In this document: positions 16,364 through 24,909 of the stretch, one piece after another
Numbering within the stretch: position 1 is the first letter of the stretch
Layout: every line of letters begins with the position of its first letter
Assembly: GCF_039710355.1 (NCBI RefSeq)
Contig: NZ_JBDKWZ010000001.1
Coordinates: 881,999 to 945,998, forward strand
DNA: 64,000 nucleotides
Source: Rapidithrix thailandica
Lineage (GTDB): Bacteria; Bacteroidota; Bacteroidia; Cytophagales; Flammeovirgaceae
Direction: 5' to 3'
Program-made: the position numbers and the translations under genes
The notes under the pieces: generated by a model
What the model saw: only the letters and a program-made list of their open reading frames with translations
What the model was told of the DNA's origin: nothing
The model's database searches: none

Positions 16364-18262
16364 ATGTCAACCGTAGACATTGATATAAAAGAAATGGTGC
16401 ATGGTGGAGATGATCATCACGGAGATCATGAACACCATCATGAAAACTTTTTTTCCAAATATGTTTTCTCCCTGGATCACAAAATGATCGCCAAGCAATT
16501 CCTGATCACAGGGATGTTCTGGGCATTGATCGGAGGGGCCTTGTCTTTGATCTTCCGTTTGCAGTTAGGGTTTCCTGAAGCCAGTCTGGAATTCTTAAGA
16601 CCGATTCTGGGCAAATGGATTACAGAAGCAGGAAAGTTAGATCAGGAATTTTACCTGGCCGCTGTGACCATGCACGGTACCATCATGGTATTCTTTGTGC
16701 TTACGGCCGGCTTGAGTGGTACTTTCAGTAACTTCTTGATCCCTTTACAAATCGGAGCCCGTGATATGGCTTCCGGTTTCATGAACATGTTGTCGTACTG
16801 GTTCTTTTTCCTTTCCAGTGTGGTCATGTTGGTGTCTTTATTTATCGAAACAGGTCCTGCCTCCGGAGGTTGGGTAGCTTATCCGCCTTTGAGTGCCTTG
16901 GAGCAAGCAATGTCCGGTTCCGGCTTGGGGATGACTCTCTGGCTGGCGAGTATGGCTTTGTTCATCGTATCTCAACTGTTAGGAGGTGTAAACTATATTA
17001 GTACGGTTATTAACATGCGGACCAATGGCTTGTCTTTCGCCAAGTTGCCGTTGACGGTATGGGCGTTTTTCATCACTGCGGCAATTGGTCTTTTGGCCTT
17101 CCCGGTGTTATTCGCTGCCGCTTTGTTGTTGATCTTCGACCGTAGCTTCGGAACAAGTTTCTACTTAAACGAAATCTATATTGCCGGCGAGGCCTTAGCG
17201 AACGTAGGAGGAAGTCCTGTTTTATATCAGCACTTGTTCTGGTTCTTAGGTCACCCTGAAGTATATATTGTATTGTTACCTGCATTGGGTATCACCTCAG
17301 AAGTCATTTCTACCAGCGCTCGCAAGCCGATCTTTGGTTACAGAGCTATGGTTGGATCTATCTTGGGTATTGCCGTCCTGTCATTTATCGTATGGGCACA
17401 CCATATGTTCGTGTCAGGGATGAACCCCTTCCTCGGAACCGTCTTTATGTTATTGACGCTGATCATTGCGGTACCTTCTGCGGTGAAGTCCTTTAATTAT
17501 CTGACCACTCTTTGGAAAGGGAATATCGTGTTTACTCCGGCTATGTTATTCTCAATCGGTTTGGTGTCTTTGTTCATCTCAGGTGGTCTTACGGGGATTA
17601 TCTTAGGGAACTCAGCATTGGATATCCAATTGCACGATACCTATTTCGTAGTTGCTCACTTCCACTTGGTAATGGGTAGTGCCTCCTTCTTCGGGATGAT
17701 GGCCGGTATTTATCACTGGTTCCCGAAAATGTACGGACGTATGATGAACGAAAAATTGGGATACGTACATTTCTGGTTGACCTTCGCTGGGGCTTATATG
17801 GTGTTCTTCCCTATGCACTATATCGGTATTGCCGGATTCCCTAGAAGATATTACTCTTTCACGAAGTTTGATGCCTTCAGCAGTTTCTCTGACTTGAATA
17901 TGTTGATCAGTGTAGCCGCAATCATCACCGTGTTCGCTCAGTTTATCTTTGTATTTAACTTCTTCTATAGTATCTACCGGGGTAAGAAAGCTACGAAGAA
18001 CCCTTGGAAATCCAATACCTTGGAGTGGACAACTCCTGTAGAACCGGGGCATGGCAACTGGCCGGGTGAAGTGCCTACCGTATACCGTTGGCCTTACGAT
18101 TACAGTAAGCCCGGAGCATCAGAGGATTTCATCCCTCAAAACGTTCCTTTCTCTGACACACCTGAATCTAACTTTGCACAAGAAAAAGAATTGGCAAAAT
18201 TAGAACAAGAAGAAAAACAGAAAGGCGCTAGAGTCTTAAAAGAAGACAATGGAGAAGCTTAA
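16364..18262 (+). CDS. coxA: Cytochrome c oxidase subunit I
   Basis: The 632-residue catalytic subunit of a heme-copper oxidase. The low-spin heme His lies in MHGTIMVFF. GHPEVYIVLLPALG provides a CuB His, the crosslinked Tyr and the Glu of the A1 (D-channel) type. WAHHMFVSG gives two more CuB His, and DTYFVVAHFHLVMG holds the two remaining heme ligands. The N-terminus has a His-rich cytoplasmic segment (GDDHHGDHEHHHE) that is poorly conserved. Twelve core helices are followed by a long hydrophilic C-terminal tail. No subunit III or IV gene follows; the operon ends in a strong terminator. Confidence 0.96.
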   Translation: MSTVDIDIKEMVHGGDDHHGDHEHHHENFFSKYVFSLDHKMIAKQFLITGMFWALIGGALSLIFRLQLGFPEASLEFLRPILGKWITEAGKLDQEFYLAAVTMHGTIMVFFVLTAGLSGTFSNFLIPLQIGARDMASGFMNMLSYWFFFLSSVVMLVSLFIETGPASGGWVAYPPLSALEQAMSGSGLGMTLWLASMALFIVSQLLGGVNYISTVINMRTNGLSFAKLPLTVWAFFITAAIGLLAFPVLFAAALLLIFDRSFGTSFYLNEIYIAGEALANVGGSPVLYQHLFWFLGHPEVYIVLLPALGITSEVISTSARKPIFGYRAMVGSILGIAVLSFIVWAHHMFVSGMNPFLGTVFMLLTLIIAVPSAVKSFNYLTTLWKGNIVFTPAMLFSIGLVSLFISGGLTGIILGNSALDIQLHDTYFVVAHFHLVMGSASFFGMMAGIYHWFPKMYGRMMNEKLGYVHFWLTFAGAYMVFFPMHYIGIAGFPRRYYSFTKFDAFSSFSDLNMLISVAAIITVFAQFIFVFNFFYSIYRGKKATKNPWKSNTLEWTTPVEPGHGNWPGEVPTVYRWPYDYSKPGASEDFIPQNVPFSDTPESNFAQEKELAKLEQEEKQKGARVLKEDNGEA

Positions 18263-18291
18263 TAAGCAGCGTTAAGCAATCTCTTTAAATC

Positions 18292-18342
18292 ATAAAAGCT
18301 CAAAGCCACCTGGAATCAATCCGGGTGGCTTTGAGCTTTTAT
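18292..18342 (+). terminator. Terminator of the act-cox operon
   Basis: The arm AAAAGCTCAAAGCCACC pairs with GGGTGGCTTTGAGCTTTT to give a stem of about 17 bp around a 12-nt loop, flanked by A and T runs. It lies 30 bp after the coxA stop. Confidence 0.9.
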
Positions 18343-18897
18343 ATAATATAATAAGAGAAGCGAAAGCAACCGATGTTGTTTCCTCGGATGGACAGAAGAC
18401 TGCTTTATCATCAAGCCATAGAAACAAATTGCTTTGGTAAGAAGGAGGTGGTAACTAAGGGACAGAAATTAAAAAAAGAAAGTAGCGGAGAAGAAGAGAG
18501 GGAATAGCAAAAAAACGAAAGGCTTAAAAATACACAAGGGTAGATGTACATCTACCCATTGTGATTCTTTCAACCAGCTATGAAAAAGAAATATTTAATG
18601 TAAAACATTAATATTTACTAATAGTAAAACAAAAATACGAAAATATTCTAAACGAAAAACCTTCTATTAAAAAAATCTTAGATAAACAAATCTTCTATTT
18701 TTTATTTTTTTGTTGAGAGGCTTAAAGGAAGTAAACGCACTTGTAGACAAAATGAATAGTTCAGTAAATCAGACCGGTAGCATTTTGCAAAAAACAATTG
18801 CGAACAGCAATCTTGCTGAGGCGGCTGTTTACCCTCTTTAAATAGCTGCAATGCCCACTATTTAAAACACCTCATCGCTTTTAAGAACAGGTTTAAA
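18343..18897. other. Gene-free region between convergent units
   Basis: This stretch of 555 bp has no credible gene and is very AT-rich after 18570. It holds a 31-bp palindrome (18533-18563) and a smaller one, TTAATGT-AAA-ACATTAA (18595-18611). I see no tRNA or known RNA family. Confidence 0.5.
18533..18563. repeat. 31-bp near-perfect palindrome
   Basis: The core GGGTAGATGT-ACATCTACCC (18538-18557) is a perfect 20-bp palindrome without a loop. It is flanked by CACAA and TTGTG, with one unpaired A on the right. There is no T-run, so it does not look like an intrinsic terminator. A protein-binding site or a recombination/processing site is possible. Confidence 0.55.
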
Positions 18898-18924
18898 ATC
18901 CAAAGGATGAAATTTACACATGCT
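18898..18924 (+). repeat. Right-end fragment of the MITE-like repeat
   Basis: The segment CCAAAGGATGAAATTTA followed by CACATG matches 45466-45486 (with AACATG there) over 22 of 23 positions. No left end is visible within 200 bp. The fragment abuts the stop codon of the minus-strand DUF58 gene. Confidence 0.45.
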
Positions 18925-20256
18925 TTAAATCAAACCCCTGGCTTTGAGTTCCAGGTATTTATTGAGCGTATTAACGGTAAGCTCTTCCGGAGCCGTGAGA
19001 ATACTTTGAATCCCATGCCGCTGAAGTTCTTTTACGATTTGCCGTTTTTCAAAGGCCAGTTTTTCAGCAATGGTTTTCAAATACAACTCTTCGGTAGTTT
19101 TAGGGTAGGAATGAATGACTTCGTGCAGTTCCGTATTTTTAAAAAAGATCACGACCAGTAAATGACTTTTCGACAGGCTTTTCAAATACTTGAGTTGCCT
19201 TTCCATACCCGACAGCGTTTCAAAGTTGCTAAAAAGTAGTAAGAGGCTTCGTTGACTGATCTGTCTTTTTACCTGTACATACAGGTGTTCAAAGTTTGAT
19301 TCTTTAAAAGCTGTTTTCTCTTTGTACAAAGTCTGAAGAATTTGTTTCATCTGGCTGTTTCGGTTCGATGCCGGCAGTACCGTTTTTACCTTTTTGTTAA
19401 AAGTAATCAGGCCGGCCTTGTCCTGCTTTCGTATTGCCACATTGCTGATTACCAAACTGGCATTGATGGCATAGTCCAGCAAGGTCATCCCTTCAAAAGG
19501 CATCTTCATAACCCGCCCTTTGTCAATCAGAGCATATACCTGTTGAGAGCGTTCGTCCTGAAATTGATTGACCATAAAGGCATGTTTGCGGGCCGTAGCC
19601 GGCCAATTGATCGAGCGGTAATCATCGCCCTCCACATATTCTTTAATTTGCTCAAACTCCATGTTATGACCAATCCTGCGAATCTTTTTGATGCCTAGCT
19701 CACTGAGCCGGTTAGAGATGGCCAGAAGTTCATATTGCCGCATTTGTAAAAATGAAGGGTATACGGGAAGGGTGGTTTCTTGTTTAAGCTGATACCTTCT
19801 GACAGCCAAACGCAAGGGAGAACTCACAAACGTATTGATGGAGCCAAACAAATATTCGCCTCTCTTGACAGGGCGTAGAGAATATTGGTAAGTTTGGGAG
19901 GTGCCAGACGCCAGACGCCCGTTGATTTCCATATCCCGGATTTGAAACTGATAAGGCAGTTCATCTATGATTTGTACTTGTACGGGAAATTTATAAGCGT
20001 TGAAAACTTCTATATATATCGGGTTTTCATCACCATTGGAAAGCTTTTGAGGGCTGATCCGTTGGGCTTCTACCCCATTAGGCAAACGATATAAAAGTAA
20101 AATATCCGTAAGAAACAGAGCGGCCAAACTGATGAAGTATACTTTGGCTACCGTAAACCATAGCGAGAAGCTAAAGCCCAAAATAAAGAGAAATATATTG
20201 ATACCCAATGCGATGAATAAACGCTTATGGAGGTAAAAGGATTTGATAAACTTCAC
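18925..20256 (-). CDS. DUF58 domain-containing protein
   Basis: A 443-residue protein with two N-terminal membrane helices (about 10-48). A beta-rich region follows, then a DUF58 core that includes DYRSINWPATARKHAF and the VWA-like strand QQVYALIDKGRVM. The MIDAS serines are replaced in this strand, so metal binding is doubtful. The family normally sits next to a MoxR AAA+ ATPase and Bat VWA proteins, but here neither is adjacent; batB is 17 kb away. It is likely a membrane-anchored partner of a MoxR-type chaperone. The product is transcribed leftwards and converges on the cox operon. Confidence 0.85.
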   Translation of the reverse strand: MKFIKSFYLHKRLFIALGINIFLFILGFSFSLWFTVAKVYFISLAALFLTDILLLYRLPNGVEAQRISPQKLSNGDENPIYIEVFNAYKFPVQVQIIDELPYQFQIRDMEINGRLASGTSQTYQYSLRPVKRGEYLFGSINTFVSSPLRLAVRRYQLKQETTLPVYPSFLQMRQYELLAISNRLSELGIKKIRRIGHNMEFEQIKEYVEGDDYRSINWPATARKHAFMVNQFQDERSQQVYALIDKGRVMKMPFEGMTLLDYAINASLVISNVAIRKQDKAGLITFNKKVKTVLPASNRNSQMKQILQTLYKEKTAFKESNFEHLYVQVKRQISQRSLLLLFSNFETLSGMERQLKYLKSLSKSHLLVVIFFKNTELHEVIHSYPKTTEELYLKTIAEKLAFEKRQIVKELQRHGIQSILTAPEELTVNTLNKYLELKARGLI

Positions 20257-20780
20257 AAGAGATACTTTTTAGTCAAGCAATAAGTCATAAAGTTAAGCGG
20301 AGGAAGGCTTATTAAAAAAGTTTGAATAGAATTTTTAAGACTGTTATAAAACTTTTCCTAAACATCCGAGACATACCGGGCCAAGGCTTGTGATGAATCC
20401 AAAAGAACGCGCAGCCGAAGGGAAACAAGTAATGAAAATAGCCCTGGAACTAAAGGGAAGGAAGGAAATCGGATTTCCTCTGATAAATTTTCAGAACTTA
20501 CTTTATTATAAGTTGAAATTCAGTTATCTTCTTGTTTGTAATTCGTATGAAACGTTCATCAAAACAAATTCGATCTGTTACCTTTTAATAAAGATGTACG
20601 GGATTTTTTAGCCGTTTTTCGCTAACAAAGTGTATTTCCGCAGTGGAAGTCAAGCATATTCTCTAAAAAGGGATAAACGTAAAAAGAAAAGTACCTTTAT
20701 CAGGAGGCTTATAAAGTTGTATCAAGGGTTTTTTCCTTGTATTTATAGGTCACTTTGCTGGTAATTAACCTTTTAGCTTG
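20257..20780. other. Intergenic region with one palindrome
   Basis: About 520 bp without a convincing gene; the one frame above 60 codons lacks any recognisable feature. AGGAAAT-CGG-ATTTCCT at 20463-20479 is a perfect 7-bp inverted repeat with no following T-run. The remainder is AT-rich leader for the downstream kinase gene. Confidence 0.5.
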
Positions 20781-20788
20781 TAAATTTG
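20781..20788 (+). promoter_or_regulatory. -7 element before the receiver-kinase gene
   Basis: TAAATTTG matches TAnnTTTG. A TTTG box lies 23 bp upstream, slightly beyond the normal spacing. The element is 62 bp before the ATG. Confidence 0.5.
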
Positions 20789-20850
20789 ATTACTGACAAA
20801 TAAAATCCTCTTCCCCTTAGAATCATATTTTACTCATTAAGCCCTCTTAT

Positions 20851-22047
20851 ATGACAAACAAACCTACCATTCTTTTTATTGATGATGAGCAGCAAAACAT
20901 AATAGCTTTTAAAGCCAACTTCAAGCAAGAGTACCGGATCTATTCGGCCCAAAGTGCAAAGGAAGGTTTGGAGATCTTAAAAAAGCACGAAATTTATGTA
21001 GTATTGGCCGATCAATATATGCCTGGAATGACCGGTATTGAAATGCTGGAATGTGTGGCCTCCTCGTATCCGGAGGTAGGCAGAATGGTGGTGACAGGAA
21101 ATAGCCAAAATCAGGACCTGTTGGATGCCATCAACCGTGGGCAGGTGGCACGTTTCATCCTCAAACCCTGGAAGAGTGAAGAACTGAAAATGACCATTGA
21201 TAGCGCCATAGAGGCCTATGAACTGAAGAAAAAGAACAAATATTTGATACAAGACTTGACCAAAATCAATTCGGAACTTGAGAAAAAGGTAGAGGAGCGT
21301 ACCGATGAACTCCAACAAAAAAATGCCCAATTGATCGAGTTGAATAAAGAAAAAAATCAACTGATCAATATTGTTGCCCATGATTTGAAAAGCCCCTTAA
21401 GTCATATAATCGGCCTAATTCATATTATTCAATTGACATCACACAATTTAACACCGGAACAAAAAAACTATATAGAACTTATTGACCAGTCTACCAAGCG
21501 GCTCAGTAATATGATTACACAGATCCTGGATGTCAATAAACTGGAATCTAAAAGTGTAACCGTCAACCTGGAATTGACACCTCTATATCCTTATCTGGAA
21601 AATGTAGTACAAAGTTATCAATCAAGGGCCTCCGAAAAGCAAATTCAGTTGTTTCTGGAGGTGGAAGACAAATCCGTCAAAGCGCTGATCGATCCTTCCC
21701 TGGTAGAACAAATTTTCGAAAATTTGCTTTCCAATGCCGTGAAATTTTCTCCCTCCGGCAAACAAATCACTGTAAGGTTACGGGCTTCGGACGGCCGTTG
21801 TAGAGTGGAAGTAGAAGATCAGGGGCAGGGGATTAAAAAAGAAGAACAGAAGTATTTATTTAAGAAATTCAGAAAATTATCTTCTTTACCTACTGCCGGT
21901 GAACCCTCCAATGGCTTGGGCCTTTCGATTGTAAAAAAACTGGTAGAAGAGATGAAGGCTGAGATCACTTGCGAAAGCGAACTGGATAAAGGAGCAACCT
22001 TTACCGTGGATTTTCAAACGGTAAAAAACGTCCAAACAACAACTTAA
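20851..22047 (+). CDS. Receiver-histidine kinase (REC-HisKA-HATPase)
   Basis: A soluble 398-residue hybrid with reversed order. An N-terminal receiver (1-125) has DD at 11-12, phosphoacceptor D54, a VVTGN switch Thr and LKPW Lys. A coiled coil spans about 125-172. The kinase then has the H-box IVAHDLKSPLSHI (H177), N-box FENLLSNAVKFSP, G1 VEDQGQGI and G2 GLGLSIVKK. It has no membrane segment or DNA-binding output, so it probably receives a phosphate or signal from another kinase and passes it on. Its catalytic domain is strikingly similar to that of the sensor kinase at 24910-28083 (shared EEQKYLFKKF block and GLGLSIVKK). The gene lies 181 bp before the glucosidase gene in the same direction. 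Confidence 0.9.
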   Translation: MTNKPTILFIDDEQQNIIAFKANFKQEYRIYSAQSAKEGLEILKKHEIYVVLADQYMPGMTGIEMLECVASSYPEVGRMVVTGNSQNQDLLDAINRGQVARFILKPWKSEELKMTIDSAIEAYELKKKNKYLIQDLTKINSELEKKVEERTDELQQKNAQLIELNKEKNQLINIVAHDLKSPLSHIIGLIHIIQLTSHNLTPEQKNYIELIDQSTKRLSNMITQILDVNKLESKSVTVNLELTPLYPYLENVVQSYQSRASEKQIQLFLEVEDKSVKALIDPSLVEQIFENLLSNAVKFSPSGKQITVRLRASDGRCRVEVEDQGQGIKKEEQKYLFKKFRKLSSLPTAGEPSNGLGLSIVKKLVEEMKAEITCESELDKGATFTVDFQTVKNVQTTT

Positions 22048-22228
22048 GAGGGGCGAAAGTACGAACATGCCGGATAGGATAAATTCATCGTTAAGGGTAT
22101 GGATGCCGTATAAGCCAACAGTCCCCAAGAAAAAAGGATCATGAGAATGGATGGGGACCGATAATTGAATGTTGAACCCATGACCACTGGCAAAGGCCCT
22201 GTCAGTAGGTCCATAAGATATATTACGA

Positions 22229-24859
22229 ATGAGTAACCCTGAGAAAATCAGACTGAGAATCACCCGGAATAATCATGGGTGGAAAACTTGGGGACCCTAT
22301 TTGTCCGAGAGGCAATGGGGAACCGTCAGAGAAGATTATAGCGAGCATGGAAATGCCTGGGACTCCCTGACACATGACATGGCACGGAGTAAAGCGTACC
22401 GTTGGGGAGAAGACGGAATTGCCGGTATTAGCGACAATCAACAGTTTATCTGTATGGCTTTTGCCTTTTGGAACGGCCAGGATTCCATCCTCAAAGAACG
22501 CTTGTTTGGCTTGAACAACGGAGAAGGCAATCATGGGGAAGATGTAAAGGAGGTGTACTATTACCTGGACTCTACGCCTACACATTCCTATATGAAGATG
22601 CTGTACAAATATCCGCAAAGTGAATTTCCCTATATGCATTTGGTGACAGCTAACCGGAACCGGACCAAATCAGAGCCCGAATACGAATTGGTAGATACGG
22701 GAATTTTTGATAAAGACGAGTATTTTGACGTTTTTATTGAATATGCCAAAGCGGATGAAAATGATATTTTAATCAGAACCACCGTGCATAACCGCTCTAA
22801 AAAGAAGGCCCCTTTTCACCTGATTCCCACATTGTGGTTCCGGAACACTTGGTCTTGGGGCTTGGATAGCTATCAGCCCAAAGTGTATTGTCAACCGGGG
22901 CTTCCATTGCTGCTAGAGCATCGGGAAGTGGGCAATTATCAGTTTTACTACAAAGGGAATCCTGAATTGTTGTTTTGTGATAACAATACCAATATCGAGC
23001 GCTTTGAAGGAGTAACAGAGACCAATAAGTATTACAAAGACGGGATCAATAACTTTATCACCAGCGGGGACCGGCAGTACGTTAATCCCAACCTGCAAGG
23101 TACCAAAGCCGGCTTGCACTACCAGGTAATGTTGGAAGGGCAAGCAAGTAAAGTATTTGAATTTCGGCTCTCTCAAAAAAACAGAGAACACCCTTTTGAC
23201 GATTTTGACGAGGTATTCGATAAGCGGCTTCAGGAAGCAAACCTCTTTTATGAGGAAATGCAACAAAAAGTGACGGATCCCGATTTGAAAAACATCCAAC
23301 GGCAGGCCTATGCCGGAATGATGTGGAACAAACAGTTTTATTATTACAATGTGGATCAATGGATTAAAGGGGACCCCGTGCAGCCCAAAATGCCCAAATC
23401 CAGAAAACACGGGCGAAATAGCCGTTGGCGGCATTTGGTCAACCACAACATCATCAGCATGCCTGACAAATGGGAGTATCCCTGGTATGCCGCCTGGGAC
23501 TTGGCTTTTCACTGTGTCACCTTAGCCAAAATAGATCCCGAATTTGCCAAAAGACAGCTTCTGTTGCTTTTGCGCGAATACTATATGCATCCCAATGGGC
23601 AAATTCCGGCTTATGAGTGGAGTTTTAGCGATGTAAACCCTCCCGTACATGCCTGGGGCGCCTGGAAAGTGTATACCATTGACAAGGCGATGAACGATGG
23701 GGTGGGAGATACGGACTTTTTGGCCAAAGTCTTTGTCAAGTTACTGATGAACTTTACTTGGTGGGTCAATCAAAAAGACAGTGATGAAAATAACTTGTTT
23801 GAAGGGGGCTTTCTTGGCTTGGATAACATCGGGGTATTTGACCGGAATACTCCGGTAATTCTGGGGGCTTCCATTGAACAAGCCGATGCCACGGGATGGA
23901 TGGCAATGTATTCTTTGAATATGTTGAGAATTTCTGCGGAATTGTCAAAAGACAAGGGCTATTACCAGGAAACGGCTTCCAAGTTTTTTGAACACTTCCT
24001 GATGATTGCACAGGCCTTGACCTCTGTGGACGAGAAGGGTGATTCGCTATGGGATGAAGAAGATGAATTTTATTACGATAAAGTACACCTCCCACACCAG
24101 GCAGGGAAGCTATTGAAAGTCCGTTCTTTGGTAGGGTTGCTGCCTCTGTTTGCCGTAGAAGTATTCTCCCATGGACTATTGCAGAAGAATCCGGAGTTTA
24201 CCCGGAGACTGGAGTTTGCCTTGAAAAACCGTCCGGATTTAGCCAACCTGATTTCACGATGGATCGAACATGGAAAAGACGAATCACGTATGTTGGCATT
24301 GGTCCGGAAGCACCGGATGAAATGCCTCTTGCAAAAGATGCTGGATGAAAAGGAATTTTTATCGGATTTTGGCGTACGGGCATTGTCCAAATTTCACGAA
24401 GAAAATCCTTACGAATTCGTACTCAAAGACCAAGTCTATTCCATTAATTATATTCCGGGTGAGTCGGACTCCAGTATGTTCGGAGGCAATTCGAATTGGC
24501 GGGGGCCTATTTGGTTTCCGGTCAATTTTATGTTGCTAGAGTCCCTGTATAAATTTTATGAATTTTACGGAGATGCCTTGAAATTTGAATACCCTACCGG
24601 ATCGGGACAGATGAAAAACTTAAAGGAAATCGCCCGGGCATTGACAGAGCGTTTGGTGAATATTTTCCGGAAAGGAAAGGATGGGAAAAGGGTAGTGTTT
24701 GGCGACAATGAAAAATTTCAAAAAGATCCTCATTTTAAAGATTATATTCTCTTTTACGAATATTTTCATGGGGATTCGGGACAAGGCCTGGGAGCTTCCC
24801 ATCAAACGGGTTGGACAGGCCTGGTGGCCAATTTGATTGATGACCTATATGAAAAATAA
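22229..24859 (+). CDS. GH63 / MGH1-like glycoside hydrolase (glucosidase)
   Basis: An 876-residue protein without a signal peptide, so cytoplasmic. The N-terminal beta-domain (1-340) begins with an E-R-L family pattern (SERQWGTVREDYSEHGNAWD). An (alpha/alpha)6-barrel of the GH63 C-terminal/MGH1 type follows, with KWEYPWYAAWDLAFHC, GQIPAYEWSFSDVNPPVHAW and EGGFLGLDNIGVFDR as conserved catalytic-cleft blocks. NSNWRGPIWFPVN and SHQTGWTGLVA are near the end. The family hydrolyses alpha-glucosyl or mannosyl linkages, such as those in glucosyl- or mannosylglycerate and short alpha-glucans. The substrate here cannot be read from sequence. The flanking two kinases suggest signal-dependent expression, but that link is inference. 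Confidence 0.85.
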   Translation: MSNPEKIRLRITRNNHGWKTWGPYLSERQWGTVREDYSEHGNAWDSLTHDMARSKAYRWGEDGIAGISDNQQFICMAFAFWNGQDSILKERLFGLNNGEGNHGEDVKEVYYYLDSTPTHSYMKMLYKYPQSEFPYMHLVTANRNRTKSEPEYELVDTGIFDKDEYFDVFIEYAKADENDILIRTTVHNRSKKKAPFHLIPTLWFRNTWSWGLDSYQPKVYCQPGLPLLLEHREVGNYQFYYKGNPELLFCDNNTNIERFEGVTETNKYYKDGINNFITSGDRQYVNPNLQGTKAGLHYQVMLEGQASKVFEFRLSQKNREHPFDDFDEVFDKRLQEANLFYEEMQQKVTDPDLKNIQRQAYAGMMWNKQFYYYNVDQWIKGDPVQPKMPKSRKHGRNSRWRHLVNHNIISMPDKWEYPWYAAWDLAFHCVTLAKIDPEFAKRQLLLLLREYYMHPNGQIPAYEWSFSDVNPPVHAWGAWKVYTIDKAMNDGVGDTDFLAKVFVKLLMNFTWWVNQKDSDENNLFEGGFLGLDNIGVFDRNTPVILGASIEQADATGWMAMYSLNMLRISAELSKDKGYYQETASKFFEHFLMIAQALTSVDEKGDSLWDEEDEFYYDKVHLPHQAGKLLKVRSLVGLLPLFAVEVFSHGLLQKNPEFTRRLEFALKNRPDLANLISRWIEHGKDESRMLALVRKHRMKCLLQKMLDEKEFLSDFGVRALSKFHEENPYEFVLKDQVYSINYIPGESDSSMFGGNSNWRGPIWFPVNFMLLESLYKFYEFYGDALKFEYPTGSGQMKNLKEIARALTERLVNIFRKGKDGKRVVFGDNEKFQKDPHFKDYILFYEYFHGDSGQGLGASHQTGWTGLVANLIDDLYEK

Positions 24860-24863
24860 TTCG

Positions 24864-24902
24864 GCAACCGTCCAGGCTTTTACAACCTGGACGGTTGCTA
24901 CT
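24864..24902. terminator. Bidirectional terminator between convergent genes
   Basis: GCAACCGTCCAGG and CCTGGACGGTTGC form a perfect 13-bp stem around a 9-nt loop. On the minus strand it is followed by an AT-rich run (AATTATTTTT), which suits termination of the sensor kinase gene. The plus-strand run (TACTTTG) is weaker. Confidence 0.85.
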
Positions 24903-24909
24903 TTGCGTT

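Noticed and set aside
16364..18262. caa3-type oxidase
   Set aside because: CoxB has no C-terminal CxxCH domain and no subunit III gene follows, so caa3 is not supported.
20390..20611. 73-codon frame before the receiver-kinase gene
   Set aside because: Composition is not coding-like (long AT-rich C-terminus), and it carries an inverted repeat inside.
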